NCBI RefSeq assembly: GCF_000720925.1
Contig: NZ_JOEE01000009.1
Location: 61,202-125,201 of the forward strand
DNA length: 64,000 nucleotides
DNA from: Phycicoccus jejuensis
GTDB taxonomy: Bacteria; Actinomycetota; Actinomycetes; Actinomycetales; Dermatophilaceae
Direction: 5' to 3'
Shown in pieces: positions 47,337-55,296 of this stretch. The notes below the pieces were generated by a model, which saw only the letters and a program-made list of their open reading frames with translations, did not search any database and was not told the origin of the DNA. Every line of letters starts with the position of its first letter. The stretch's first letter is position 1. Made by a program: the position numbers and the translations under genes.

Positions 47337-48829
47337 GCGCCACCCGCCGCAGCGTGCTCACCGGTGGGCTCGGCCTGCTGGGCCTGGGCGCGCTGAGCGC
47401 GTGCGGGGGCGGCGCCCGGCCGGTCGGGCCCCGCTCGGCCGCGGTAGCCTCGACCGAGGCTGCCCGCCACGCCCGGGGACTGGTCACCGCCTCGCTGCGC
47501 GCCGCCCCGGCCACCGTCGACCTCGGCGGCGTCGTCGTCGACACCTGGGCCTTCGGGGACACGGTGCCCGGGCCGACACTGCGCGTCGACGGAGGCCAGG
47601 TGCTGCGGGTCGACGTGCGCAACGACCTGCCCGCCGACACCTCGGTGCACTGGCACGGCATCCGGCTGCGCAACGACATGGACGGCGTGCCGATGATGAC
47701 GCAGGACGCGATCCGCCCGGGTGGGGCCTTTCGGTACGAGTTCACCGTGCCGGACCCCGGTACCTACTTCTTCCACCCCCACGTCGGCGTCCAGCTCGAC
47801 CGTGGCCTGTACGGCGTCCTCGTCGTCGAGGACCCGCACGAGCCCGGCCGCTACGACGACGAGTGGGTCCTCGTCCTCGACGATTGGGTCGACGGCACCG
47901 GGCGCACCCCGGACGACGTGCTGGCCGGGCTGACCGCCGGCTCGGGCACCGCCGACGCCTCCGGGGGGCACGGCATGGGCGGCATGATGGGTGGCTCGAC
48001 GAGCGGCATGGGGGGCATGGGCTCCGGTGGGATGGGTGGGATGTCCGGCGGCGGCGGCGACGTCGTCTACCCCCACTACCTCGTCAACGGACGCGTCCCG
48101 GACGACCCGGACGTCCTGCGCGCCCGACCCGGCGACCGCATCCGCCTGCGCGTCGTCAACGCCGCCTCGGACACCGTCTTTCGGCTCTCCCTCGCCGGTC
48201 ACCGCCTGACGGTCACCCACAGCGACGGCTGGCCCGTGGAGCCCGTCGAGGGCGACATGCTCCTCCTCGCCATGGGGGAGCGCTACGACCTGCTCGTCAC
48301 CCTCGGCGACGGCGCCTTCCCGCTGACGGCGACCCCCGAGGGCAAGGACGGACAGGCCCTGGCCCTCGTCCGGACCGCGGGCGGCACGCCGCGGACCACC
48401 GCAGCGGCGACCGCCACGTCCGGAAGCGTCCTGTCGCTGGAGAGCCTGCGCCCGCTGGCGGGGACCACGATCGCCGCCCGCGAGAGTGACCGCACGCACG
48501 ACCTGGCGCTCTCCGGATCGATGAACCCCTACCGCTGGACCATCAACGGCCGCAGCTTCCCCGACACCGACCCCCTCGAGGTCCGCTCGAGCGAGCGGGT
48601 CTCGCTGGCCGTGAGCAACATGTCGATGATGGTCCACCCCTTCCACCTGCACGGGCACACCTTCTCCGTGCGCGGCAGCGGGGTCCGCAAGGACACGGTC
48701 CTGCTGCGACCGATGCAGCGTCTCGTGCTGGACCTCGACGCCGACAACCCCGGCCAGTGGGCCGCCCACTGCCACAACGCCTACCACGCCGAGACCGGCA
48801 TGATGACCACGCTCGGCTACGTCACCTGA
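47333..48829 (+). CDS. Multicopper oxidase with Met-rich loop, Tat lipoprotein
   Basis: A 498-residue oxidase. The signal MSATRRSVLTGGLGLLGLGA joins a twin-arginine pair to a lipobox (C24). Copper sites are HWHG, HPHVGV, HPFHLHGHTFSV and HCHNAYHAETGM. A Gly/Met loop (GHGMGGMMGGS...GMGGM) near residue 220 resembles the Cu(I)-binding Met-rich parts of CueO/CopA. It likely oxidises toxic Cu(I) outside the membrane. The ATG overlaps the 55-aa gene. Confidence 0.95.
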   Translation: MSATRRSVLTGGLGLLGLGALSACGGGARPVGPRSAAVASTEAARHARGLVTASLRAAPATVDLGGVVVDTWAFGDTVPGPTLRVDGGQVLRVDVRNDLPADTSVHWHGIRLRNDMDGVPMMTQDAIRPGGAFRYEFTVPDPGTYFFHPHVGVQLDRGLYGVLVVEDPHEPGRYDDEWVLVLDDWVDGTGRTPDDVLAGLTAGSGTADASGGHGMGGMMGGSTSGMGGMGSGGMGGMSGGGGDVVYPHYLVNGRVPDDPDVLRARPGDRIRLRVVNAASDTVFRLSLAGHRLTVTHSDGWPVEPVEGDMLLLAMGERYDLLVTLGDGAFPLTATPEGKDGQALALVRTAGGTPRTTAAATATSGSVLSLESLRPLAGTTIAARESDRTHDLALSGSMNPYRWTINGRSFPDTDPLEVRSSERVSLAVSNMSMMVHPFHLHGHTFSVRGSGVRKDTVLLRPMQRLVLDLDADNPGQWAAHCHNAYHAETGMMTTLGYVT

Positions 48830-48848
48830 CCGGGCTGCGGTCGAGCTT

Positions 48849-48864
48849 CTTCACCGAACCTTCA
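48849..48864 (+). promoter_or_regulatory. Putative response-regulator box upstream of the DUF305 gene
   Basis: CTTCACCGAACCTTCA lies 75 bp before the GTG at 48940 and matches the 47086 box at all but one position. A further TTC-rich half-site (GAAGCCTTC) follows at once. It is probably the second target of the CopR-like regulator. Confidence 0.72.
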
Positions 48865-48939
48865 TGAAGCCTTCGGGGAACGACCGCACGCCCGCGAGAC
48901 GGTGGGAACGTTCCCGTTCTCCACCACCGAAGGACACCC

Positions 48940-49548
48940 GTGCCCTCCACCACCCGTCGTCTCGCCCTCGGCGCCGTCGCCCTCACCGCCGCGACCCTGC
49001 TCGCCGCCTGCGGCTCCGACACCGACCACTCCGACATGCCGGGCATGACCGGGATGTCCAGCTCCAGCGCGTCCGCCACGGCCGGCGGTTCCTCGGCCCA
49101 GGGCGCGCCCGGCGACGTGATGTTCGCGCAGATGATGATCCCGCACCACCAGCAGGCCGTCGAGATGGCCGACCTCGCCCTCGACGCCAAGGCCGGGGCC
49201 TCCGAGCAGGTGCGCGCCCTCGCCACCGACGTCAAGGCCGCCCAGGACCCCGAGATCCAGACCATGCAGGGCTGGCTCAGCTCCTGGGGCGCCCCCGCCA
49301 GCGCCGGCATGGACCACGGCATGCCCGGCATGATGGGCGAGACCGAGATGGCCTCGCTCAAGGACGCCACCGGCACCGACTTCGACCGTCAGTGGCTGAC
49401 CATGATGATCGCCCACCACGAAGGCGCCATCACCATGGCCCAGGACGTCCTCAGCAGCACTAAGGACGCCGAGGTTCGCACCCTTGCCGAGGCCATCATC
49501 GAGGCACAGCAGCAGGAGATCACCACCATGCAGGACCTTCTCGGCTGA
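48940..49548 (+). CDS. DUF305 copper-linked lipoprotein
   Basis: A 202-residue lipoprotein with signal VPSTTRRLALGAVALTAATL and lipobox LLAAC. A Met/His-rich N-terminus (HSDMPGMTGMSS) and two ferritin-like DUF305 repeats follow: MIPHHQQAVEMADLALDA and MIAHHEGAITMAQDVLSS. A second Met/His loop (GMDHGMPGMMGETEM) joins them. It likely binds copper outside the membrane. It has its own CopR-like box and ends at a strong terminator. Confidence 0.92.
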   Translation: MPSTTRRLALGAVALTAATLLAACGSDTDHSDMPGMTGMSSSSASATAGGSSAQGAPGDVMFAQMMIPHHQQAVEMADLALDAKAGASEQVRALATDVKAAQDPEIQTMQGWLSSWGAPASAGMDHGMPGMMGETEMASLKDATGTDFDRQWLTMMIAHHEGAITMAQDVLSSTKDAEVRTLAEAIIEAQQQEITTMQDLLG

Positions 49549-49558
49549 CCCAGCCCGT

Positions 49559-49597
49559 GCGAACGGGGCCCCACCGCGACGGTGGGGCCCCGTTCGC
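49559..49597 (+). terminator. Strong hairpin terminator after the DUF305 gene
   Basis: GCGAACGGGGCCCCACCG (49559-49576) pairs perfectly with 49580-49597 over a 3-nt loop. It closes the forward copper transcripts before the integrase region. Confidence 0.92.
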
Positions 49598-49879
49598 GCA
49601 GTCACGGTGCTGGGATGTCGAGTTGGCCTAGATCGGGCCGTCGCGGGGTCAGCTGTCGTCGCGGGGACTCGAGGTCTCTTGGACGCGATCATGGGGGTGT
49701 GGCGCACCGTGAGAGCCGGGCGGCCTTCCAGGCGGAGCGAGCCGAGTGGGCACGCGCCGGGTTCTCGAGTGATATGCGTGCAGCTCACAGATAATGATTG
49801 ACAGTGACCCCCGGGCAGAACTCCACCTGTGGCAGTGCACGCCTCTTCAGGGGTCGGCTGATCGACCAGCGGCGGCCGC
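49598..49879. other. Gap between copper cargo and integrase, no gene
   Basis: Short overlapping frames only, none with family character. GC is lower than in the cargo genes. No repeat, promoter or RNA is recognised here. Confidence 0.4.
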
Positions 49880-51115
49880 TCACGCAGTCGTTGTGCTGCG
49901 GAAGTGGATGTCGGAGAACGCGGCGGTGGTGAGTTCGTCCATGCGACTTTGGGTGGCTCGGACGTATCGCTCGGCTGCTTGGGTCGAACTGTCCCCAAGG
50001 GACAGTTTGACCTCTGCGACATGCGCTCCCCGCTGAGCCATGCGGGTCGCTCCTGTTGCGCGCAGGTCATGGAAGTTGATCGGCCTGCCGACCGCGTCGC
50101 GCACGGCGGCCCACCCGCCTCTGCCCTTGCGAAAGGTGGTCTCAGAGAGCCACCCACCGTCATCGGCGGGGAAGAGCAGTCCGTTTCGCCCGACGATCCA
50201 GGTGTCCATGTGATGCGTCAACACCTCGAGCACGGGTACGGGAATCCGCTGGTCTCGCCTGCCCGCTTGGCTCTTGGGGCCCTTCTCGTAGCGACGTCCA
50301 TTGGGCCCGGTACCGATGGCTCGCGTCACTCGGACGACGGGGACCTTGGCCTTCAGCTCGATGTCCGAGCGGCGCAGCGCGATGATCTCTCCGAAGCGGA
50401 GGCCACAGCCGAGAGCGAGCGCGACCATGGCTCGCCACTCGGGGCGGATGGTGGCAAGGATGAGGCGCAGGTCGTCGTCGTCGATCACTTCGGTCCGGGA
50501 CTCTGACCGGCGGCCAATGGAGCCGGCTCCGTCGATCTTGAAGGGGTTGATGGCCCCCGGAAGGACACCGTCGGCTGCGGTTGCGCTTCGCATGATGGCT
50601 GAGCCCAACGCGTAGCACTCCCGAGTGGTTTTGGGTTTGTCGTGGGGGAGGCTCTGCTCGTACCAGCGAAGGACGACCGTCGGTGTGATTTCGTCGAGAG
50701 AGAGTGGACCCAGGGAGGGCAAGAGGTACTTCCTGAGCCAAAGACCGTATGACCGGCGCGTGGACTCCTGAAGGGGGCCGTTCCGCGTTCGGCGCGTCCG
50801 CAGCCATGTGGCCGAGTACTCCGCGAAGGTGACGACGGCCTCACGTTCGGCTTTCCGCCTCTGCACCTCCGCTCGTTCAGCCAAGGTGGTCCACTGCGCT
50901 CCCTCCGCGATCAGGCGGCGCTCTTCGTCGCGAAGCCAGTCCCGCGCCGCCTCTCGCCCATACGTGGTCGGCTCGAACGTGTGGGGCGCGGCGATGAGCT
51001 GTCCGCCCCGACCCGAAGGGTGATTGGTAGGCACGCTGTAGCGCGCCTGCCAGCGCCCCGACCGCATCCGGGACACTTGCCCGAATCGGTGACGCCCCCG
51101 TTTTGCATCGTTCAT
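49880..51115 (-). CDS. int: Tyrosine integrase of the island
   Basis: A 411-residue tyrosine recombinase. The N-terminal arm-binding domain contains GRHRFGQVSRMRSGRWQARY and a SAM-like core-binding domain (TFAEYSATWLRTRR..LQESTRRSYGLWLRKYLLPSLG). The catalytic Arg is in LGCGLRFGEIIALRRSD, H349 and R352 are in FHDLRATG and the nucleophile Y384 in AAERYVRA. The usual LGH is LGD (D375), a known actinophage variant. The ATG at 51115 was chosen because a longer frame runs into attR. Confidence 0.93.
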   Translation of the reverse strand: MNDAKRGRHRFGQVSRMRSGRWQARYSVPTNHPSGRGGQLIAAPHTFEPTTYGREAARDWLRDEERRLIAEGAQWTTLAERAEVQRRKAEREAVVTFAEYSATWLRTRRTRNGPLQESTRRSYGLWLRKYLLPSLGPLSLDEITPTVVLRWYEQSLPHDKPKTTRECYALGSAIMRSATAADGVLPGAINPFKIDGAGSIGRRSESRTEVIDDDDLRLILATIRPEWRAMVALALGCGLRFGEIIALRRSDIELKAKVPVVRVTRAIGTGPNGRRYEKGPKSQAGRRDQRIPVPVLEVLTHHMDTWIVGRNGLLFPADDGGWLSETTFRKGRGGWAAVRDAVGRPINFHDLRATGATRMAQRGAHVAEVKLSLGDSSTQAAERYVRATQSRMDELTTAAFSDIHFRSTTTA

Positions 51116-51256
51116 GCATCGGATCGTAGGGCCATTCCTGTCCCTTTTCGACCCCTCGATGGACAGTTGGATCAGCCCTTCGATCAAGCAAACGTACAGG
51201 TCGGAGGCTGTTCCTGACCCTGAGAGTCCACGTGGGTCCAACAGGGCCAATCGTTC

Positions 51257-51278
51257 GTTCGAGTCCAACCGGGGGAGC
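51257..51278 (+). repeat. attR: 22-bp direct repeat of the tRNA-Asn 3' end
   Basis: This is identical to 34015-34036. It lies 142 bp upstream of the integrase start codon and marks the right end of the island. Confidence 0.93.
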
Positions 51279-51288
51279 ACCATCGAAG

Positions 51289-51322
51289 GGCCCCTGACCA
51301 GCGAAGACGCCGGTCGGGGGCC
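51289..51322 (+). terminator. Original chromosomal terminator of tRNA-Asn, displaced by the island
   Basis: GGCCCCTGACC (51289-51299) pairs with GGTCGGGGGCC (51312-51322) with one wobble, then TTTCG. It resembles the terminator at 34046. By the geometry of integration, this copy is the one that originally followed the tRNA gene. Confidence 0.8.
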
Positions 51323-51748
51323 TTTCGCGTGGCAGCCGCAGCGGAGGTGCGGCTGCTACGGACGCTTGGCCGCGGTTGCAGCAGGCCGCCGTGACGACAG
51401 AGGCGTCCCCCGTGCCGACGGGCGGACGCCTGTCACTGACACCTCCTGCCTGCCCGGGGGCGACGCGGTGTGCCGCCGTCGAGGTGGCAGTGCGTCCCGG
51501 ATGCGTTCGTCCGCCGCCCCCGCATGGCGGTTGGCTCCTGACGGCCACGTCGAGTCCGAGGACCAGGTGGGTGGTGTGCGGGGCTGAGTTCCGCCGGCGC
51601 CACGTGTCGGGACGGGACCGTGACCAGGGAGGGTGTCGCGGACCGATGAGTCTGCTGCTCGGCGGAGGTCATAGTCGTCGTATGAGTCAACGAGGTTCGC
51701 ACGACTTCTGTGCGCACCGACACGGGACGAAACGAGCTGGGAGGGCGG
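51323..51748. other. Intergenic region right of the island, no gene seen
   Basis: Frames here overlap on both strands and lack family features. A promoter for the 51749 gene should lie near its end, but no clear -10 is visible. The GC and codon bias do not support coding. Confidence 0.45.
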
Positions 51749-52369
51749 ATGACTGAGCGGACCACCGTGACGCCAGTGCTGACGGCCGACTTCGGGGTCG
51801 AGGCCGGCAGCGGCGGGCGGATGCCCGTCTACGTGCACGTGATCGACCACGAGGGCACGCGCATCCTCGTCGACACCGGCATCAAGGATCAGCATCCGGC
51901 CCTGTCGGACATGGACCCCCGGCTGCTCGGGTGGACCGAAGAGGTCGACCTGTCCAGCATCGACATCGTGGTCAACACCCATCTGCACGCCGACCACTGC
52001 GGCGGGAACCACCTGTTCGTGTCCCGCCCGATCTACGTCCAGCGCCGAGAGCTCGACGATGCGCTCTCGCTGGAGGACTACACGCTGCGCGAGTGGGTGG
52101 AGGCACCGGGCGTCGACTACTCCGCGGTCGACGGCGAGACCGAGATCGTGCCCGGCATCAGGCTCCTTCCCGCACCGGGACACACCGATGGGTCGCAGAT
52201 CGTCGTCGTGGACGATGGCGAACAGCGCCTCGTCATCGCCGGCGACACCGCAGTGTGGTTCGGTGAGCTCGACGAACCCGCGACCGAGGGTCAGAAGCTC
52301 ATCACGACGTTGCGCCCCGACGCGGTGTGGCTCTCGCACGAGCACCTGCCCTGGAGGCCGCGCACCTAG
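51749..52369 (+). CDS. Metallo-beta-lactamase-fold hydrolase (lactonase-like)
   Basis: A 206-residue MBL hydrolase. The zinc motif HLHADHCGG (HxHxDH) is intact, with later His in LLPAPGHTDGSQ and Asp in VIAGDTAVWFGE, and a final His in LSHEHLP. The N-terminal VYVHVIDHEGTRILVDTGIKD resembles N-acyl-homoserine lactonases and related proteins. It is somewhat short for AHL lactonase, so the substrate is uncertain. GGGAGGG precedes the ATG. Confidence 0.88.
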   Translation: MTERTTVTPVLTADFGVEAGSGGRMPVYVHVIDHEGTRILVDTGIKDQHPALSDMDPRLLGWTEEVDLSSIDIVVNTHLHADHCGGNHLFVSRPIYVQRRELDDALSLEDYTLREWVEAPGVDYSAVDGETEIVPGIRLLPAPGHTDGSQIVVVDDGEQRLVIAGDTAVWFGELDEPATEGQKLITTLRPDAVWLSHEHLPWRPRT

Positions 52370-52618
52370 GCGCACCTCCACCGGACGAGCTTCGCTACGC
52401 CGCGTCACGGGCTGGCCAGTGTTCACGCCGCCGGAGGCTCCCGCCGAGCCATCGGCGTGAGGGGGACTGACCCGGCTACGCGACCACGAGGGCGCACAGC
52501 TGGCGGCGGAGTGGGCCTGTCGTCACGAAGCCCCGCCGTTGGGCCTCACCTCGAAGTCGGACTCCATTCGAACTGATTCGCCACCGACGGCGCCGCGGCC
52601 AGTCCTAGTGTTCTGCGG

Positions 52619-53176
52619 GTGAGCGAGGTCCGGCGACACGGCGAGAACGTCTGGCGCCCAAGCGTGCGAGCCAGGCTGAGCTGGGTCCTCCTCGTGACGG
52701 TCTTCCTCGTGGGTACGACGTCGCTCGCGATGAGTGGTCCGCTGTCGACCAAGGATGGGCTCCTCTTCGCCTGTACTGACTTCGCCTTCATCTCGCTCTC
52801 GCCTGTTCTGTTGTTCCGCTGGCGGATGGTGCTGGGCTCAGATGTCGTGTCCTTGGTGTTCCTGCGCGTGCGGCGCATCGAGCTCCGCAGGATCGTCGAG
52901 GCAGAGGTCGTCCCACGAGAGGGCCTCACGTTCGTCCTGGACGACGGGAGCACGGAGTCGTTCGGGGCCCTGGGGAACACTGCCTGGTCGCACCGTCGCA
53001 CTACAGCGAGCAGGGCGGACCTCGCTGCCCGCGCCGTCTTGGTGGCAGCCGCTGAGGCACGGGGAGAAGAACCCCCGCTGGCGTACCGTCTCCCGCCCAT
53101 CAAGGGCCTGAAGCGAGCCGCGGTCGAGGACGGAATCTGGGCGTTGGTCGTCGGCTTGATCGTCGGCAACTGGTAG
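52619..53176 (+). CDS. Membrane protein with PH-like cytoplasmic domain
   Basis: A 185-residue protein with two membrane helices (LSWVLLVTVFLVGTTSLAM; LLFACTDFAFISLSPVLLF). A beta-rich segment of about 60 residues follows (RMVLGSDVVSLVFLRVRRIELRRIVEAEVVPREGLTFVLDDG), which resembles the bacterial PH fold of small actinobacterial membrane proteins. A last hydrophobic stretch (GIWALVVGLIVGNW) ends it. TAGTGT lies 7 nt before the GTG start, suggesting a leaderless message. Function unknown. Confidence 0.8.
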   Translation: MSEVRRHGENVWRPSVRARLSWVLLVTVFLVGTTSLAMSGPLSTKDGLLFACTDFAFISLSPVLLFRWRMVLGSDVVSLVFLRVRRIELRRIVEAEVVPREGLTFVLDDGSTESFGALGNTAWSHRRTTASRADLAARAVLVAAAEARGEEPPLAYRLPPIKGLKRAAVEDGIWALVVGLIVGNW

Positions 53177-53352
53177 CCGGCACCACACGCGGCCACCGCG
53201 TCATGCCGGCCCCGGTGACGAGCACTGCCGGACCCTGTCCAAGTGCGCGGACAGCGGCGAGGTGGCGCACCTCGGGGTTGTTCGAACGCGGATAGCGAGT
53301 GGCTCGGAGCTCTCCAGACGTGAGCTCGGTCCACTCGCTCACGACGTGCCAT

Positions 53353-53384
53353 TGACAAGGCACTTGCATTTTGCAAGTGTCTTG
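53353..53384 (+). promoter_or_regulatory. HxlR-type operator and promoter of the VOC gene
   Basis: TTGACA at 53353 overlaps a dyad: CAAGGCACTTGCA (53356-53368) and TGCAAGTGTCTTG (53372-53384), 13 bp with one mismatch and a TTT centre. ACTTGCA-N3-TGCAAGT is similar to HxlR-family operators. It ends 2 nt before the ATG of the VOC gene. Confidence 0.85.
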
Positions 53385-53386
53385 CC

Positions 53387-53791
53387 ATGAGCCTCTTCAT
53401 CACGTGTCCTGTGGAGGATGTCGCACGCGCCTCCGCCTTCTACACCGCGCTCGGCTGGACCTTCAATGCCGAGATGTCGGACCACAACGTCTCGTGCTTC
53501 GCGATCGCGCCCGAGCAGTACGTCATGCTGGGCAGCCGTGAGATGTACGCGCAGGTCGGTGGCGTCGAAGAGCTGATCGGCGGCCCGGGCACGCCCTCGA
53601 AGGTCACCGTCTCCTTCGACCTCGTCAGCCGCGAGGCGGTCGACAACCTGGTCGAGCGGGCCGTCGCGGCGGGCGGTCGGGTGGGTGACACGGACGACTA
53701 TCCCTTCATGTACCAGCGGCAGTTCGACGACCTCGACGGCTACCACTACTCACCGTTCTGGATGAAGCCGCTCGCCGACCCCGCCGAGTGA
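53387..53791 (+). CDS. VOC-family protein under HxlR control
   Basis: A 134-residue VOC domain. CPVEDVARASAFYTALGWTFNAEMSD starts the fold, and FDDLDGYHYSPFWMKP ends it, the form seen in PhnB-like and glyoxalase-like small proteins. It is transcribed with the downstream HxlR gene (GTGA overlap). Such pairs are often induced by reactive electrophiles or disulfide stress through the HxlR regulator. The substrate is unknown. Confidence 0.9.
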   Translation: MSLFITCPVEDVARASAFYTALGWTFNAEMSDHNVSCFAIAPEQYVMLGSREMYAQVGGVEELIGGPGTPSKVTVSFDLVSREAVDNLVERAVAAGGRVGDTDDYPFMYQRQFDDLDGYHYSPFWMKPLADPAE

Positions 53792-54063
53792 GCGACCTCG
53801 CCGCGGCCCTGGACGTCGTCGGAAGCCGATGGGCCCTGCTCATCGTGGAGAGGTTGCTCGAGGGTCCGCAGCGCTACGGCGACCTGCAGCGTGACCTCGG
53901 AGTCCCGACGAACATGCTCGCCACGCGCCTGCGCGAGCTCGAGGCAGCCGGCGTGCTGCGCCGACTGCCGCTGCACCACAACACCAGGGCTTACGCCTTG
54001 ACCGACCGGGGCCTCGCTCTGCGTGGCGCCATCGAGGAGCTCGCGCGCTGGGCCCGCGGGTAA
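53788..54063 (+). CDS. HxlR-family transcriptional regulator
   Basis: A 91-residue winged-helix protein: LDVVGSRWALLIVERLLEGPQRYGDLQRDLGVPTNMLATRLRELEAAGVLRR. It is short for the family, lacking the usual ~10-residue N-terminus and the redox Cys common there. It starts with GTG overlapping the VOC stop and likely represses the shared promoter at 53353. Confidence 0.9.
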   Translation: MSDLAAALDVVGSRWALLIVERLLEGPQRYGDLQRDLGVPTNMLATRLRELEAAGVLRRLPLHHNTRAYALTDRGLALRGAIEELARWARG

Positions 54064-54195
54064 TCACCCCAAGGAGAAATGCCTGCGACGAGCACAAGTA
54101 GTGGACGCAGGCCCAGCCGTGCGGTCAGCAGGCGGTGATATGACGCGGATTAGTGCTCGTATCAACTTCACCTGCTGCGCCAGGCGCTGGCGGTT

Positions 54196-54645
54196 TTAAG
54201 GATCAGTCCCTGCGACCATGGGACAGAAGGTGCTCCGCAAGTACGCAGTCATCCGAACGGCGTCAGCGGCAGATGCGCCGTCTTGGGACGCCTGATCTAA
54301 ACTGTCTTCCCACGACTTCTCGCCGCTGGCGATCTCGCGGCATTCTAGAAGGGCCATGTAGGCGAAAGAATTAGCTTCGTCTGACGTGAACGGTCGCGAT
54401 CTCCATATGTATCCGGATCTCTGGGCAACAACGGCGAGAGCCCGCACGGATGCTTCGTTGGCACCCGAGGCGCGTAACTCGTCGACGACGCCAAGCTCAG
54501 AGGTCGCGGAACTGGGCGCTGCGCGCACAGTCTCGGTGATGGTCGCGGGAGTTGGCCGCGCCGCGCCGCCGCATCCCGTCAAAGTCAGCGTCAAGACGGC
54601 CGCGGCCGTACGAGACGGTGCTCGAAGGCGCTGGACTGGACTCAT
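54196..54645 (-). CDS. Small secreted lipoprotein (DUF732-like)
   Basis: A 149-residue lipoprotein: MSPVQRLRAPSRTAAAVLTL with lipobox LTGC. The mature part is helical with two Cys (LLECREIA and STFCPMVA), as in the mycobacterial DUF732 fold. Its ATG overlaps the stop of the upstream lipoprotein (TGATG), so the two are coupled and probably paralogous. Function unknown. Confidence 0.78.
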   Translation of the reverse strand: MSPVQRLRAPSRTAAAVLTLTLTGCGGAARPTPATITETVRAAPSSATSELGVVDELRASGANEASVRALAVVAQRSGYIWRSRPFTSDEANSFAYMALLECREIASGEKSWEDSLDQASQDGASAADAVRMTAYLRSTFCPMVAGTDP

Positions 54646-55178
54646 CAGTCGAATTGTCCGTTGAAGTAGTCGAGAACAAACTTCTTGTGCGCGGGGCAGA
54701 GAGCTCCGCCTGCGGCGATGGCGATGTAGGCGGCAGGGATGTCCGGTGGAACGTAGTCGCCTTCCTGTAACCCCTCGTAGAAGGCCTGCCAGCTGTCCTT
54801 ATCGTCCGCGGCGTCGTCTAGCCCAGAGCACACGGCCTCGCCCACCACGATGAGCTGGATCTCTGAGTTTGAGACTGTCTCTTCGTCGATTCCACGCTCG
54901 AGCGCATACAGGTACCTCTGTTGAGAAGTCGTGTAGACCGAGTCAGGGTCCTTCTTAAAATCCGCGAATGGGTCGGCTGTGTCATCATTTGTCGCTCTTG
55001 CTGTCGGCGACGCAGGCGCCTCAGCAGAGGGAGTGGCGACGACGGTCGACTCCTCGGCGGGCGCGGTTTGTGTCACCGTCTGGGTCACCAATGGGGCAGC
55101 GTCCCCTCCGGCGCAGCCCGCAAGCGCCAGCGCCAGCGCCATGCCCATTCCGACAATGCCCGCACGTGCACGGCCCAT
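54645..55178 (-). CDS. Secreted lipoprotein (DUF732-like)
   Basis: A 177-residue lipoprotein. The signal is MGRARAGIVGMGMALALALA with lipobox AGC. A Thr/Ala/Pro-rich linker follows (PSAEAPASPTARATNDDTADP), then a helical domain with two Cys (GEAVCSGLDDAADD, GALCPAHKKFV). That layout matches DUF732. The ATG at 55178 was chosen; a GTG four codons upstream is an alternative. It overlaps the 54196 gene by one base (TGATG). Confidence 0.78.
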   Translation of the reverse strand: MGRARAGIVGMGMALALALAGCAGGDAAPLVTQTVTQTAPAEESTVVATPSAEAPASPTARATNDDTADPFADFKKDPDSVYTTSQQRYLYALERGIDEETVSNSEIQLIVVGEAVCSGLDDAADDKDSWQAFYEGLQEGDYVPPDIPAAYIAIAAGGALCPAHKKFVLDYFNGQFD

Positions 55179-55296
55179 TGAAACCCCCACCCAGAAGTTA
55201 AGATCGACCTATTGAATCAAACACACCGTGCACTGGTGGCGGTTACCGAGCAACCCGCCCTTAACACATCGCGGGCACAGGACCAACCGTGCCTGA

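Larger units (their letters stand above)
34015..51278. mobile_element. Integrative genomic island in tRNA-Asn carrying copper and sulfur resistance
   Basis: A 17.2-kb segment bounded by the 22-bp direct repeats. It encodes a tyrosine integrase at the right end and an excisionase-like gene at the left end. Cargo is a persulfide/sulfite module, copZ-copA-csoR and partners, a two-component system, a multicopper oxidase and a DUF305 protein. No conjugation or capsid genes are present, so it is a non-self-transmissible island or a remnant that depends on helpers. A decayed MerR/DnaN-like gene shows partial erosion. Confidence 0.9.

Noticed and set aside
51116..51283. N-terminal extension of the integrase across attR
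   Set aside because: The extra residues derive from the attachment site and chromosomal flank, and no ribosome site supports a start there. The ATG at 51115 fits the family.
53177..53352. Additional small gene upstream of the VOC gene
   Set aside because: Short frames only, with no start signal; better explained as promoter region.
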